Source of the DNA: Floridanema evergladense
GTDB taxonomy: Bacteria; Cyanobacteriota; Cyanobacteriia; Cyanobacteriales; Aerosakkonemataceae
DNA length: 64,000 nucleotides
NCBI RefSeq assembly: GCF_041929205.1
Contig: NZ_JBHFNT010000309.1
Reading direction: 5' to 3' (one strand)
Part shown: one piece after another, positions 1 to 7,824 of the stretch
How the letters are laid out: every line of letters starts with the position of its first letter
Numbering within the stretch: the stretch's first letter is position 1
Made by a program: the position numbers and the translations under genes
The notes under the pieces: model-generated
Seen by the model: only the letters and a program-made list of their open reading frames with translations
Told to the model about the DNA's origin: nothing
Databases searched by the model: none

Positions 1-198
1 AGCATCCAAACCCGTAATAAAAATTCTTCCACTATTAGGAGTTTCTAAACCCGCAATTAACCGCAATAAAGTTGATTTTCCCGAACCGGATGGCCCCAAT
101 AAAGCCACCAAGGAACCGGGTTTAATTGTTAAGTTTATTTGGTCAAGTGCTTGGAAACTGCCATAATTTTTGGATACGTTTTCTACAATAATTCCCAT
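1..198 (-). CDS. cysA: ABC transporter ATP-binding protein, CysA-type (partial, N-terminus only)
   Basis: Only the first 66 codons lie in the window; the gene runs off the left edge. The ATG is at 198 on the minus strand. The peptide opens MGIIVENVSKNYGSF and reaches a perfect Walker A motif, GPSGSGKST, at residues 35-43, followed by LLRLIAGLETPNSG. This opening is typical of the ATPase of the sulfate/thiosulfate importer (CysA) of cyanobacteria, which energises CysTWA in the inner membrane. The Walker B, signature and C-terminal regulatory domains are outside the window, so related molybdate or other import ATPases cannot be excluded. The Cys-rich gene at 443-751 lies upstream on the same strand, with a repeat element in between. 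Confidence 0.75.
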   Translation of the reverse strand, partial: MGIIVENVSKNYGSFQALDQINLTIKPGSLVALLGPSGSGKSTLLRLIAGLETPNSGRIFITGLDA

Positions 199-252
199 AA
201 CTGCCTCTGGACGTGCCAATCTATCAAAACCCCAAACTATCGATCGGGATAA

Positions 253-356
253 CTCAGATCTTGCAGCAATGGAGGTAGAACCTCCTTTCACCTCGTTCCC
301 AGGTTCAACCTGGGAACGAGAAACTCCAGGCTCCGCCTCTTGGTGCAAGATCTCAG
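253..356. repeat. MITE-like palindromic element between two minus-strand genes
   Basis: A 104-bp element is bounded by 17-bp imperfect terminal inverted repeats (253-269 and 340-356, 15 of 17 matching, core AGATCTTGCA at 256-265 against TGCAAGATCT at 344-353). Inside are a 15-nt inverted repeat (GGAGGT/ACCTCC, 271-285) and a 29-nt near-perfect palindrome (292-320, arms CTCGTTCCCAGG). It contains no gene. The layered palindromes look like a non-autonomous mobile or REP-like element. A one-ended relative of the terminal repeat occurs at 2352-2370. Confidence 0.6.
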
Positions 357-442
357 TTAAATTAATTGCTTTTTCTATTTTAATTTCCCATTTATCGATA
401 AATTTGCTGTAGTTTATCTTACCGCTATTGGTAAACAAAGGA

Positions 443-751
443 TCAAGAACCGCAGCTACCACAATCTAAACCAGAACCGCAGTCACCACAGCCACTGCAA
501 TCAAGACCGCTACAATCTAAACCAGAACCACATTTGCCACAATTACCACAATTTAAACTAGAGGCACAGTTAATCCAATTACCGCAGTCAAGCAAAGGGC
601 AGGATATGTCAATCTCAGTTGGAGTGTTGCCACACTCACAACTTTCACAGACGTTGCCGATCGCATCTCCAAAAACATTTTGCTGTTTCCGTTCTTCTCT
701 TTGGCGTTTTTCAGGATTGTCTTGCTCCTCCATCTCAGAATTATTTACCAT
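443..751 (-). CDS. Cysteine- and glycine-rich small protein, unknown function
   Basis: The 102-residue protein has an acidic/basic, glutamine-rich first third (residues 1-33) and then 15 cysteines in the remaining 69 residues. The last 40 residues form degenerate repeats of the type CGxCGxC and CSGLDC, e.g. CGSGLDC and CSGCGDC. No signal peptide or membrane segment is visible. I do not recognise the family. The pattern would suit a metal-binding (metallothionein-like) protein, or a precursor peptide whose C-terminal core is modified. The N-terminal leader-like part plus Cys/Gly core fits the second idea, but no modifying enzyme is seen next door. The repeats are also visible in the DNA as repeated CCACAATCTAAACCAGAACCG-type units, so the core probably grew by duplication. 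Start ATG at 751. Confidence 0.6.
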   Translation of the reverse strand: MVNNSEMEEQDNPEKRQREERKQQNVFGDAIGNVCESCECGNTPTEIDISCPLLDCGNWINCASSLNCGNCGKCGSGLDCSGLDCSGCGDCGSGLDCGSCGS

Positions 752-820
752 ACCTTTAAGGATCTGATGCGCTTTTTTACAATCTTGAAACCCTCATAAC
801 TCGCCTTGTCCCCAGTCCCC

Positions 821-935
821 TTGTCCCTTCGTTAGTGATGAGTTTTAAGTTTTAAGTTTTGAATTAATAACTTAAAACTCATAACTCAAAACTCATAACT
901 CGCCCTTGTCCCCTTGTCCCCTTGTCCCCAGTCCC
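821..935. repeat. Dispersed palindromic repeat with GTCCCC tandem flank (copy 1)
   Basis: The centre is an A/T-rich imperfect hairpin (AGTTTTAAGTTTTGAATT against AATAACTTAAAACTC). A tandem CTTGTCCC tract flanks it on the right. An almost identical copy lies in the opposite orientation at 17698-17805, and diverged relatives are at 6247-6350 and 38571-38636. It separates the Cys-rich gene from chlP. Confidence 0.7.
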
Positions 936-1064
936 CAGTCCCTACATAACGGAATATTAAGCTCTGTTGCAATTCATTCACATAAATGTAAAGAGGATTA
1001 AGGCGAGCCAACAGTCCGTGATAACATCACAGCTTGTAGGTAGAAGAGATTAGGGAGAAAACGC

Positions 1065-2285
1065 TTGACACTACGGGTTGCTGTTGTTGGAGGTGGCCCA
1101 GCAGGTTCCTCTACTGCTGAAGTCCTCGCTAAAGCTGGAATTGAAACTTACCTGTTTGAGCGCAAGCTAGACAACGCGAAGCCTTGCGGTGGAGCAATTC
1201 CGCTATGTATGGTGAAAGAGTTTGATTTGCCGCCACAGATTATCGATCGGCAAGTGAGAAAAATGAAAATGATCTCACCTTCTAATATTGAGGTCGATAT
1301 CAATTTAATCAAACAAGACGAATATATAGGAATGTGCCGTCGGGAAGTGTTAGATGGCTTCCTGCGCGATCGAGCCGCCAAATTAGGAACCACCGTAATT
1401 AACGGCACAGTTTATAAATTGGATATTCCCACAAACAACACCGACTCCTACACCATCCACTATGCGGATCATTCTAATGGCAGTGCCGAAGGAGTGATGA
1501 AAACTTTAAAAGTGGATTTAGTAGTGGGCGCAGATGGGGCTAACTCCCGTGTTGCCAAAGCGATCGATGCTGGGGATTACAATTATGCGATCGCCTTTCA
1601 AGAGCGCATTCGCCTCCCCGAAGCCGGAATGCACTACTACGAAGACCTAGCCGAAATGTACGTCGGGACAGACGTTTCTCCCGACTTCTACGCCTGGGTA
1701 TTCCCCAAATACGACCACGTAGCCGTCGGTACAGGCACCATGAAGGTCAACAAAGCAATCATTAAAGACCTCCAAGCTGGCATCCGCACCCGCGCCGCCA
1801 AAAAACTCGCAGGTGGCAAAATTATTAAAGTAGAAGCTCACCCCATCCCCGAACATCCCCGTCCCCGTCGCGTAGTCGGTCGAGTCGCTCTCGTCGGTGA
1901 TGCCGCTGGTTACGTAACCAAATCTTCCGGCGAAGGAATTTACTTTGCGGCTAAGTCTGGTCGGATGTGTGCGGAGACGATCGTCGAATTTTCCCAAAAC
2001 GGCACCCGCATTCCCACCGAAAACGACCTCAAAATCTATCTCAAGCGTTGGGACAAAAAATACGGTCTTACCTACAAAGTTTTGGACATCCTCCAAACCG
2101 TCTTCTATCGTTCCGATGCCACCCGCGAAGCCTTCGTGGAAATGTGTGCTGACTTAGATGTACAAAAGCTAACTTTCGATAGCTACCTGTACAAAACAGT
2201 AGTGCCAGCTAACCCCTTGGTACAACTAAAAATTACCGCCAAAACCATTGGTAGCCTGCTACGTGGTAATGCCCTAGCACCCTAA
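1065..2285 (+). CDS. chlP: Geranylgeranyl diphosphate/geranylgeranyl-chlorophyll reductase
   Basis: This 406-residue flavoprotein reduces three double bonds of the geranylgeranyl chain to give phytyl for chlorophyll and tocopherol. It starts with a dinucleotide-binding fold (GGGPAG at residues 9-14), followed by the family signature LFERKLDNAKPCGGAIP near residues 30-46. A second FAD-contacting motif, LVGDAAGYV, lies near residue 276. Length and sequence match cyanobacterial ChlP throughout. The start is TTG at 1065, preceded by TAGGGAG at 1051-1057; no in-frame ATG lies near the expected N-terminus, and the FAD fold begins five residues in. The enzyme is expected at the thylakoid membrane. 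A strong terminator follows at 2308-2351, so the gene is probably transcribed alone. Confidence 0.95.
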   Translation: MTLRVAVVGGGPAGSSTAEVLAKAGIETYLFERKLDNAKPCGGAIPLCMVKEFDLPPQIIDRQVRKMKMISPSNIEVDINLIKQDEYIGMCRREVLDGFLRDRAAKLGTTVINGTVYKLDIPTNNTDSYTIHYADHSNGSAEGVMKTLKVDLVVGADGANSRVAKAIDAGDYNYAIAFQERIRLPEAGMHYYEDLAEMYVGTDVSPDFYAWVFPKYDHVAVGTGTMKVNKAIIKDLQAGIRTRAAKKLAGGKIIKVEAHPIPEHPRPRRVVGRVALVGDAAGYVTKSSGEGIYFAAKSGRMCAETIVEFSQNGTRIPTENDLKIYLKRWDKKYGLTYKVLDILQTVFYRSDATREAFVEMCADLDVQKLTFDSYLYKTVVPANPLVQLKITAKTIGSLLRGNALAP

Positions 2286-2307
2286 CCAAATATACCTAGT
2301 TAAAACA

Positions 2308-2351
2308 GAAAGGGGGAAAGGAGAGATTATTCCTTTCCCCCTTTCTTCTTT
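2308..2351 (+). terminator. Rho-independent terminator of chlP
   Basis: A perfect 15-bp stem (GAAAGGGGGAAAGGA at 2308-2322 with its complement at 2331-2345) encloses an 8-nt loop and is followed by a T-rich tail. It lies 23 bases after the chlP stop. Confidence 0.85.
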
Positions 2352-2884
2352 CTTGGTGCAAGATTCTGAGTAATATCATGTCCGATCGAAACGTGCTAAC
2401 GCATACGCTTGGCGATCGGTAATCATATCCTTTTTCCAAAGCCTTATAGAGACGTTCTATGCAACATCTCTACATTATGGCTAATCTTGCCGGATATGGT
2501 CTAAAACCCCAATACTCTAGCTCAAATTTCCGTGACACACCTAGTAATTGAGCCATTTGCGTCAACCCTGTAACCATCACTCCATAATCCAGAAAAGTTT
2601 TTATTCAGAGCAATTTCCAAAACAATTTATAACGTTTTAACTACTAATAAAAAATTATTAATACTGAATAGTAAGTCCTAGAAATTTGCATATATAGCAA
2701 TTATTTTATATAGATAAAGTTTATAAACTTACTTATTTTTCCGGATCTCACCTACCTTTATTAGGAAGGGGAATTAAAGTTTTAGTAAAGATTTAGTGAA
2801 AAGATTGCAAATACCTAAATATGCACTTGGCAATCCTTCCATAAATTTACTAGCTTTGGTAAAAGTATTCGATTAATCAAAATT
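2352..2884. other. Intergenic region with repeat fragments
   Basis: No convincing gene is seen. At 2352-2370 lies a solo relative of the terminal repeat of the element at 253-356 (CTTGGTGCAAGATTCTGAG). At 2391-2416 is an ACGTGCTAACGCATACGC-type repeat, related to copies at 14409-14435 and 38468-38480. At 2447-2472 is a 26-nt palindrome with arms TAGAGACGTT and AACATCTCTA. The rest (2580-2884) is A/T-rich and should hold the promoter of the PEP-CTERM gene, but no promoter motif is clear enough to call. Confidence 0.5.
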
Positions 2885-3622
2885 ATGCAAGTTTCTCTGG
2901 GAAGAATTATAAAGAAATTGTCAAGTTTTATTCTAACAACAAATATATTGTTAGGATTACCAGCAGGCGCTCAAGCCATCACATTCACAGGTCATACCAG
3001 CGGAGAATGGGGATCGCCTAATACTGATAACCAAAGCGCACTCATTGACCTGAGTAGCGAAGATGGGGGAACAAATAATCGTCTAACTTGGGGTGAGCCA
3101 GTATTCCCAGGCTTTGAAAATTATGTTCAATTTAACGGTATAGACTTTACCACTGAGCCTAACAATATCTTTAAACTTGGAAAACTTTATTATCAGAATG
3201 GTAGAACATTTGTTGAGACTAACTTTGATGGAGATTTTCCTCTGCATTTAGAGTTAGCTTTCAGTCTTCCTTTAGAGAGAACCCAATCTTTCAGATTCTT
3301 ATTTAATATATTGAACACACCTAATAACCCAGAAGACCCTGATGTGGATGATGATGATATACTCCTTTTTTCCGCACAGGGGATGTCTAGCGAGACTTTT
3401 GATTATGAAGGAGTTGAATATACTTTGCAGCTTATAGGCTTTTCTAAAGATGGTGGAATAACCATCCTAAATGAATTTAAATCGCCAGAATTAGACTTAT
3501 CTGAAGCTGATCTATACGGAAAAATTACCTTTGCTCCTTCCTCTGCTTCCGTCCCTGAACCTACCGCTATACTTGGCTTGTCCATATTGTCTATTTACTT
3601 AGCAACCCGCAAACGTAAATAA
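2885..3622 (+). CDS. PEP-CTERM sorting domain protein, choice-of-anchor K-like
   Basis: The 245-residue exported protein has an N-terminal signal peptide (hydrophobic residues 14-27, likely cleavage after GAQA near residue 31). A beta-rich body follows, with FTGHTSGEWGSP near the start and a later LGKLYYQNG segment, which resembles the choice-of-anchor K domain. The C-terminus is a textbook PEP-CTERM signal: VPEP at residues 223-226, a hydrophobic helix, and a terminal basic RKRK. Such signals direct proteins to the exosortase route to the cell surface or extracellular matrix. The binding partner is unknown. An acidic DPDVDDDD stretch near residues 153-160 might bind calcium. No exosortase gene is in the window. 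Confidence 0.8.
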   Translation: MQVSLGRIIKKLSSFILTTNILLGLPAGAQAITFTGHTSGEWGSPNTDNQSALIDLSSEDGGTNNRLTWGEPVFPGFENYVQFNGIDFTTEPNNIFKLGKLYYQNGRTFVETNFDGDFPLHLELAFSLPLERTQSFRFLFNILNTPNNPEDPDVDDDDILLFSAQGMSSETFDYEGVEYTLQLIGFSKDGGITILNEFKSPELDLSEADLYGKITFAPSSASVPEPTAILGLSILSIYLATRKRK

Positions 3623-3745
3623 GAAATTTTCCTTAAAGGGTGCATCTATTTAAGATTTTATAAAGATTTTAACGGTTTTAATTTAATTTATAAGCTGATG
3701 CTTACTGAACTTACATATTTGGGAAATCCAGGGAAAACGTTTAAA

Positions 3746-3920
3746 CCCTCTCCCTTACAGCTCTCCCGTACTTGTGGTGGAAAACCCTGATTTTAGGGAC
3801 TGGGGACTAGGGACTAGGGACTGGGAAGCCTTGAGGAGTAAGCATTTCATTAACTAATCACCTTTACTTATCACCATGAGTACGGGAGAGCCGTAAGTTG
3901 AAGGCTGTAAGGGAAGAGGG
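3746..3920. repeat. Long interrupted inverted repeat
   Basis: The left arm at 3746-3772 (CCCTCTCCCTTACAG then CTCTCCCGTACT) pairs with two blocks on the right: AGTACGGGAGAGC at 3879-3891 and CTGTAAGGGAAGAGGG at 3905-3920. The loop holds a tandem GGGACTA/GGGACTG tract at about 3796-3830. The two right-hand blocks keep the order expected of one hairpin arm, with a short insertion between them. It lies between the convergent PEP-CTERM and rpaA genes. No coding potential is seen in 3623-4109. Confidence 0.6.
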
Positions 3921-4068
3921 CTTTTTGTTCTAGCTTTTTACTTACTTTTAATAGTTCAATCATTTCTGCTGCCCTGCACTAGCGACTTAAATGACTAACA
4001 CTTTACCTCCAATAAAATAAATGATTTTCTTAGTACTCAAAAGAGATAGATGATGAGCGAATCTGAGT

Positions 4069-4094
4069 TGTAGCAGGGGCTACAGCCCTACTAC
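4069..4094. repeat. Short palindromic repeat downstream of rpaA
   Basis: GTAG-C-AGGGGCTACAGCCCT-A-CTAC forms a near-perfect palindrome just beyond the rpaA stop. It may serve as a terminator for rpaA, but there is no clear T-run. Similar palindromes are common between cyanobacterial genes. Confidence 0.45.
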
Positions 4095-4109
4095 ATTATT
4101 GATGAAAAG

Positions 4110-4856
4110 TCACTCAACTATTGAAGAATCGAGGTCTTCTCCCAACTGTTCGCGGCTGGGTAACTCTAGACAGTAACCTGCACCATAAACTGTTTTGATA
4201 TAGCGGGGATGACGGGGATCTGGCTCTAGTTTGGTTCTCAGGTGTCGGATGTGGACTCGAATAGTTTCGATGTCATCATCTGGGTCATATCCCCAGACTT
4301 CCTTGAGAATTTCGCTAGGAGATACTGTTTGACCGTGACGCTGTAGTAAACAGTGGAGTAACTCAAACTCTAAGTGAGTCAGCTTAATAGTTTGACCGAA
4401 CCAGATTGCTTCAAAGCGTTCTGGGACTAGAGTTAGGGGGCCATAATTGAGGATTTCGCTGTGTTTAGCTGCTTGGGGAATGCGATCGGTACGTCTGAGT
4501 AAAGCACGTACCCGCGCCAGCATTTCTTCGACTTCAAAGGGTTTAGTGAGATAATCATCTGCTCCAGCATTAAAGCCTTCCACTTTATCTTGAGTTTGAC
4601 CCAAGGCAGTCAACATTAAAACCGGAATATCCTTGGTGCGCTCATCCCGGCGCAGGCGTTGACAAACGGTAAATCCATCCACCTTGGGTAGCATCAGATC
4701 TAGCAGAATCAGGTCAGGCTGTATTTGCAAGGCAAGTGCCTGACCTTTGATGCCATCCTCTGCTTGACTGACATCGTATCCAGCCATTTCCAGATTGACG
4801 GCGACTAATTCTGAGATAGCAGAGTCATCGTCGATGACGAGTATCCGGGGCATCAT
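4110..4856 (-). CDS. rpaA: OmpR-family response regulator RpaA
   Basis: The 248-residue protein has an N-terminal receiver domain and a C-terminal winged-helix DNA-binding domain. The receiver shows the acidic pocket DDD at residues 9-11, the phospho-acceptor Asp53 in LLDLMLP, and a conserved TKPFE lysine. The linker LRRTDRIPQAAKHSEIL and the region EVWGYDPDDDIETIRVHIRHLRTKLE are diagnostic of RpaA rather than RpaB. In cyanobacteria RpaA is phosphorylated by SasA and carries KaiABC clock output to circadian and light-dependent genes; it also affects phycobilisome-photosystem coupling. The gene stands alone here. Two ATG codons are adjacent (4856 and 4853) and either could start it; numbering here uses the first. 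Confidence 0.9.
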   Translation of the reverse strand: MMPRILVIDDDSAISELVAVNLEMAGYDVSQAEDGIKGQALALQIQPDLILLDLMLPKVDGFTVCQRLRRDERTKDIPVLMLTALGQTQDKVEGFNAGADDYLTKPFEVEEMLARVRALLRRTDRIPQAAKHSEILNYGPLTLVPERFEAIWFGQTIKLTHLEFELLHCLLQRHGQTVSPSEILKEVWGYDPDDDIETIRVHIRHLRTKLEPDPRHPRYIKTVYGAGYCLELPSREQLGEDLDSSIVE

Positions 4857-5112
4857 TAAAAAATATAACTTTGGCTAAAGGGCTCGTTAAGGTTTTTGAA
4901 GAACCTGTTTCGGCATCCAAAGATTCCTGTACAAATTATAAGCAAGGATTCTAAATTCTTATCTTAGCAACCAAAACTTTACAATTAAATAACTTTTCCA
5001 CTGGGCTACCAAATCTGAAATAGTTGAAAGCCTTTGCCTACAATGGATAAGTAATTGTAGTGCTGAGGAATTTTGACTGTCTCAGCACCATCTCAAATGT
5101 CAGGTGAATTTG

Positions 5113-6246
5113 ATGTATGTAAAGAGTTGGCAGCGTTTGGTAGCAAATTTCCGTAATGATTCTCCCAATTTAGCTCTGAGTGCGATCGGACTCCGAAACT
5201 TTCAGCCTCCAGCTTACACTCCCCCTAGCTGGTTAAAAAATGGCTTCACCATGACTCTTTATACTGCACTGCAAGCTCCCCGTGATTGGGAAAGTACTAT
5301 TCCGCATCCAGAACCGAATTACCAAGAAAAAATTTTTACTGGTGCCCAAAGTGTACCTATCTACGGCAGAGTTGCCATACCTCAAAATCCTCGGGGCACA
5401 ATTGTTGGGACTTACGGGATTACAGGTTCTTTAGATAACCAGTGGTTTCTGAAAATTTTGGGGCGTAAGGCATTTGCTTGCGGTTATGCAGTAGTTTTAT
5501 TTGACTGGCGGGCTCACGGTAAAACGGCAGAATTATCTTCTACTCTGACTTCTGATGGTTTATTTGAAGGGGAAGATTTCGTTCGCATTGCTTCTCAAGT
5601 GAAGGAAATGGGCTGTCCTGCACCTTTTTGGTTTACGGGGTACTCTTTGAGCGGACAGTTGGCTTTGTGGGCTGTTAAAGCTGCTCAAGACTTAATTCCT
5701 ACTCAACAGGTGCAAGGGTTGGAGGAGGCAGAAATAGGCGGTGCAGCGGTAATTTGTCCTAATCTCGATTCGGTGCATTCTCTTTCTTACTTAGAAAAAC
5801 ATCCTCTGGGAAAATACTTAGAAAAAGCGATCGCCCAAGAACTCAAAAAACTCGCTCTCCGCATACATACTTTCCACCCAGAGTCAATAGATTTAGCTGC
5901 GATCGAACGAGCAAATAGTATCTGGAATTTCGATCGCCAACTAGTCATCCCCCGCTTAGGCTTTCCCACCGTAGAAGCCTACTATCAAGCTAGTAGCCCC
6001 CTTCCCCTACTACCCCAACTGAAAAAACCTACTTTGATTTTGTACGCTGCTGACGACCCCTTATTCGACCCAGTACTTATCCCCGACCTGCAAAACGCCT
6101 GTGCTAACAACCCTTACATAGACTTAGTACTCACTCGTTACGGTGGTCACGTTGGCTACATCAGCAGCAAAACTTGTCAACAACAAGCAAACGACCCCGA
6201 CCCCTGGTGGGCATGGAATCGAGTTTTACAATGGTGCAGTCTTTGA
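5113..6246 (+). CDS. Alpha/beta hydrolase-fold protein
   Basis: This is a predicted cytoplasmic serine hydrolase of about 377 residues. The nucleophile elbow is GYSLSG (Ser near residue 178), following the strand FWFT. The oxyanion region is probably TYGITG. The candidate acid is in YAADDPLFDP and the candidate histidine in RYGGHVGY, near the C-terminus. The order Ser-Asp-His is canonical, and the overall plan resembles YheT-type hydrolases. The substrate cannot be read. ATG 5113 has AGGTGA (5102-5107) at good spacing and is preferred over the in-frame GTG at 5104. The gene is followed by a GAGTTTT repeat tract and a convergent gene. Confidence 0.75.
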   Translation: MYVKSWQRLVANFRNDSPNLALSAIGLRNFQPPAYTPPSWLKNGFTMTLYTALQAPRDWESTIPHPEPNYQEKIFTGAQSVPIYGRVAIPQNPRGTIVGTYGITGSLDNQWFLKILGRKAFACGYAVVLFDWRAHGKTAELSSTLTSDGLFEGEDFVRIASQVKEMGCPAPFWFTGYSLSGQLALWAVKAAQDLIPTQQVQGLEEAEIGGAAVICPNLDSVHSLSYLEKHPLGKYLEKAIAQELKKLALRIHTFHPESIDLAAIERANSIWNFDRQLVIPRLGFPTVEAYYQASSPLPLLPQLKKPTLILYAADDPLFDPVLIPDLQNACANNPYIDLVLTRYGGHVGYISSKTCQQQANDPDPWWAWNRVLQWCSL

Positions 6247-6350
6247 AGGTAGTTTTGAGTTTTGAGTTTTGAGTTTTGAGTTAGGAAGAGTTGGAGAGTT
6301 TTAAGTTTTGAGTTTTGAGTTAGGAAGAGTTGGAGAGTTTTAAGTTTTAA
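6247..6350. repeat. GAGTTTT tandem repeat tract with a duplicated larger unit
   Basis: Runs of GAGTTTT are joined to GAGTTAGGAAGAGTTGGAGA, and the compound unit is repeated twice in tandem. The right end overlaps the last codons and stop (6340-6342) of the convergent CPBP gene, so its C-terminal EFKT residues are encoded by repeat DNA. Confidence 0.75.
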
Positions 6351-7176
6351 ATTCTCCCTTGCCTCTCTGTCTTAGCCAGAAAGCATAAGCGATCGCCAAA
6401 AGAAACGCCAGTCCCATTAAACCTGATAATGGATTGCCATCGATTCCCGTAATCCAGGGGGGGACGCGATCGCTATACCGAACTAACTGACCCACATTAA
6501 TTATGTAATAACCCCAAACCAAACCAGCGTGTAACCCAATTGCTAAACCCAAACGCCCCCTACTACCTCGTTTCGCCCAAACGAAAGTTAACCCCAACAG
6601 CACTAAGGCAGGAAATTGCGGAAAAGTGCGGATAATTTCTGGTAAAGGCTTAATAAAATGCAGTAAAGCATAAAGCCAGCTGCTAACCCAGAGACTAATC
6701 TGAGGAGAATAATCTCGTTCTAATTCATCCAACAACCAGCCCCGAAACACCAGTTCTTCAGCAAAACCAACACCTAAAGCACTGATCAACCCTTCTAAAA
6801 TCACTCTAGGTAACTGCTCTGAATTTTGCCAACCTAACCAACCCAGTTTTCCCTCTACGAAAAACAGCGTCAAAGTTAGGAATAAGCCAATATCCAAACC
6901 CTTTAACAGTTCTAGGGCATTTTTTCGAGTAACTGACAAACCATAACTTTGGAGGAGATTACTTTGTTGATAAACTAACTTGCCCCAAAATTGCAGCCAT
7001 AACAGAAACCCGACAAATAGCAATCCCATTGTCAGGATAGTTACCAAGTTAGTATCGCTCACCCAAAAGTAAATCAGTGTGGCGATCGGAAGCCATAGCA
7101 CAAGTAAAGCCAGCAGAAATATCCCTACCCTAATTAGGGTAGGATAACTGGCTATAGCTGGAAAGTGTATTTTCAA
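6340..7176 (-). CDS. CPBP family intramembrane metalloprotease (CAAX/Abi-type)
   Basis: The 278-residue integral membrane protein has about seven hydrophobic segments. Motif 1 of the family is EELVFRG (Glu140, Glu141, Arg145), motif 2 is the LLHF histidine near residue 173, and a third histidine is in GLHAGLVW. These are the expected metal ligands and catalytic residues of CPBP/Rce1-like glutamic or metallo-endopeptidases. In bacteria such proteins act in prenyl-protein processing, bacteriocin self-immunity or regulated proteolysis; the substrate here is unknown. The start is TTG at 7176, 13 bases after the clpS stop, so the two are probably co-transcribed. The last four residues come from a GAGTTTT-type repeat. 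Confidence 0.85.
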   Translation of the reverse strand: MKIHFPAIASYPTLIRVGIFLLALLVLWLPIATLIYFWVSDTNLVTILTMGLLFVGFLLWLQFWGKLVYQQSNLLQSYGLSVTRKNALELLKGLDIGLFLTLTLFFVEGKLGWLGWQNSEQLPRVILEGLISALGVGFAEELVFRGWLLDELERDYSPQISLWVSSWLYALLHFIKPLPEIIRTFPQFPALVLLGLTFVWAKRGSRGRLGLAIGLHAGLVWGYYIINVGQLVRYSDRVPPWITGIDGNPLSGLMGLAFLLAIAYAFWLRQRGKGEFKT

Positions 7177-7189
7177 CGAACCTGTTTAT

Positions 7190-7471
7190 CTACTCTTCAG
7201 GTTCAATTGTGCTGGTTAACCCATGATTTTTCAAAGTGTCGCAATAAAACTCTGCGTGTTCTTGGGCACAGGTAATTACTAAAGCAATTCCTGTGGCATG
7301 GGCTTCCATCATAATATTGACAGCTTGTGGTTGAGTCAGAGAAGGTACAGTTTTCATCAGAACTTGTACCACATACTCCATTGAATTGAAATCATCATTA
7401 TGTAGTAGCACCCGATAGCGTGGTGCGAGTTTGCGAGAAGTCGATCGCTTTTCTAGGGTTTCGACAGACAC
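7190..7471 (-). CDS. clpS: ATP-dependent Clp protease adaptor ClpS
   Basis: The 93-residue protein has the ClpS core: YRVLLHNDDFNSMEYVV with the NDD substrate-binding loop (residues 25-27), then the second helix region MMEAHATGIALV and CAQEHAEFYCDTL. ClpS hands N-degron substrates to the Clp chaperone (ClpC in cyanobacteria). The N-terminal extension is short and polar, as usual. The start is GTG at 7471. It sits immediately upstream of the CPBP protease gene in a two-gene unit, which pairs cytoplasmic and intramembrane proteolysis genes. Cyanobacteria often carry two ClpS paralogues and this may be either. Confidence 0.92.
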   Translation of the reverse strand: MSVETLEKRSTSRKLAPRYRVLLHNDDFNSMEYVVQVLMKTVPSLTQPQAVNIMMEAHATGIALVITCAQEHAEFYCDTLKNHGLTSTIEPEE

Positions 7472-7824
7472 AGCTGCTTTTTCTCCCTCATTTCAATAAA
7501 TTTTGCCAGTTAATCAATTTTTACCAACTCTAATACATGAGTTTGTAAAATTTTAGGTGTGGGTTTCCACCATTGATAAAGTCGGTTTCGACTACTGAAA
7601 CCATAAATTATGGGCAAACTCATCCACATTAGTTTTGCTCACTTTATGGACGCTGCTCAATGCGTAACTCTTGCCAACTCTTACTAGTTAGAAGTTCAGA
7701 TGGTTGGCTTTTTATAAAGCTTAACATTTATTGAGAAATTTTTGTGCAATATTTGAGTTTTCCAATATCCTTTTAGAATAGTTGGCAGCACAATATACAT
7801 TGGTTTACTGTGGAGCAATCCGTA
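7472..7824. other. Divergent intergenic region
   Basis: This region lies between clpS and the plus-strand gene at 7825 and must hold divergent promoters. It contains a short direct repeat (AACTCTTGCC/AACTCTTACT near 7664-7684) but no open frame or strong hairpin that I can support. Confidence 0.4.

Noticed and set aside
170..412. 80-codon plus-strand frame
   Set aside because: It covers the 5' end of the cysA-like gene on the opposite strand and the palindromic element at 253-356. The peptide is low in structure and has no recognisable motif.
534..767. 77-codon plus-strand frame opposite the Cys-rich gene
   Set aside because: It is the antisense image of the repeats in the Cys-rich gene. 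The minus-strand frame has the coherent Cys pattern.
1647..2096. 149-codon minus-strand frame inside chlP
   Set aside because: It is antisense to a strongly conserved gene, and its length follows from the codon bias of chlP.
2470..2580. Short minus-strand frame reading MVTGLTQMAQLLGV...
   Set aside because: About 36 codons with protein-like composition, possibly a remnant of an old gene, but too short and unrecognised. It overlaps the palindrome at 2447-2472.
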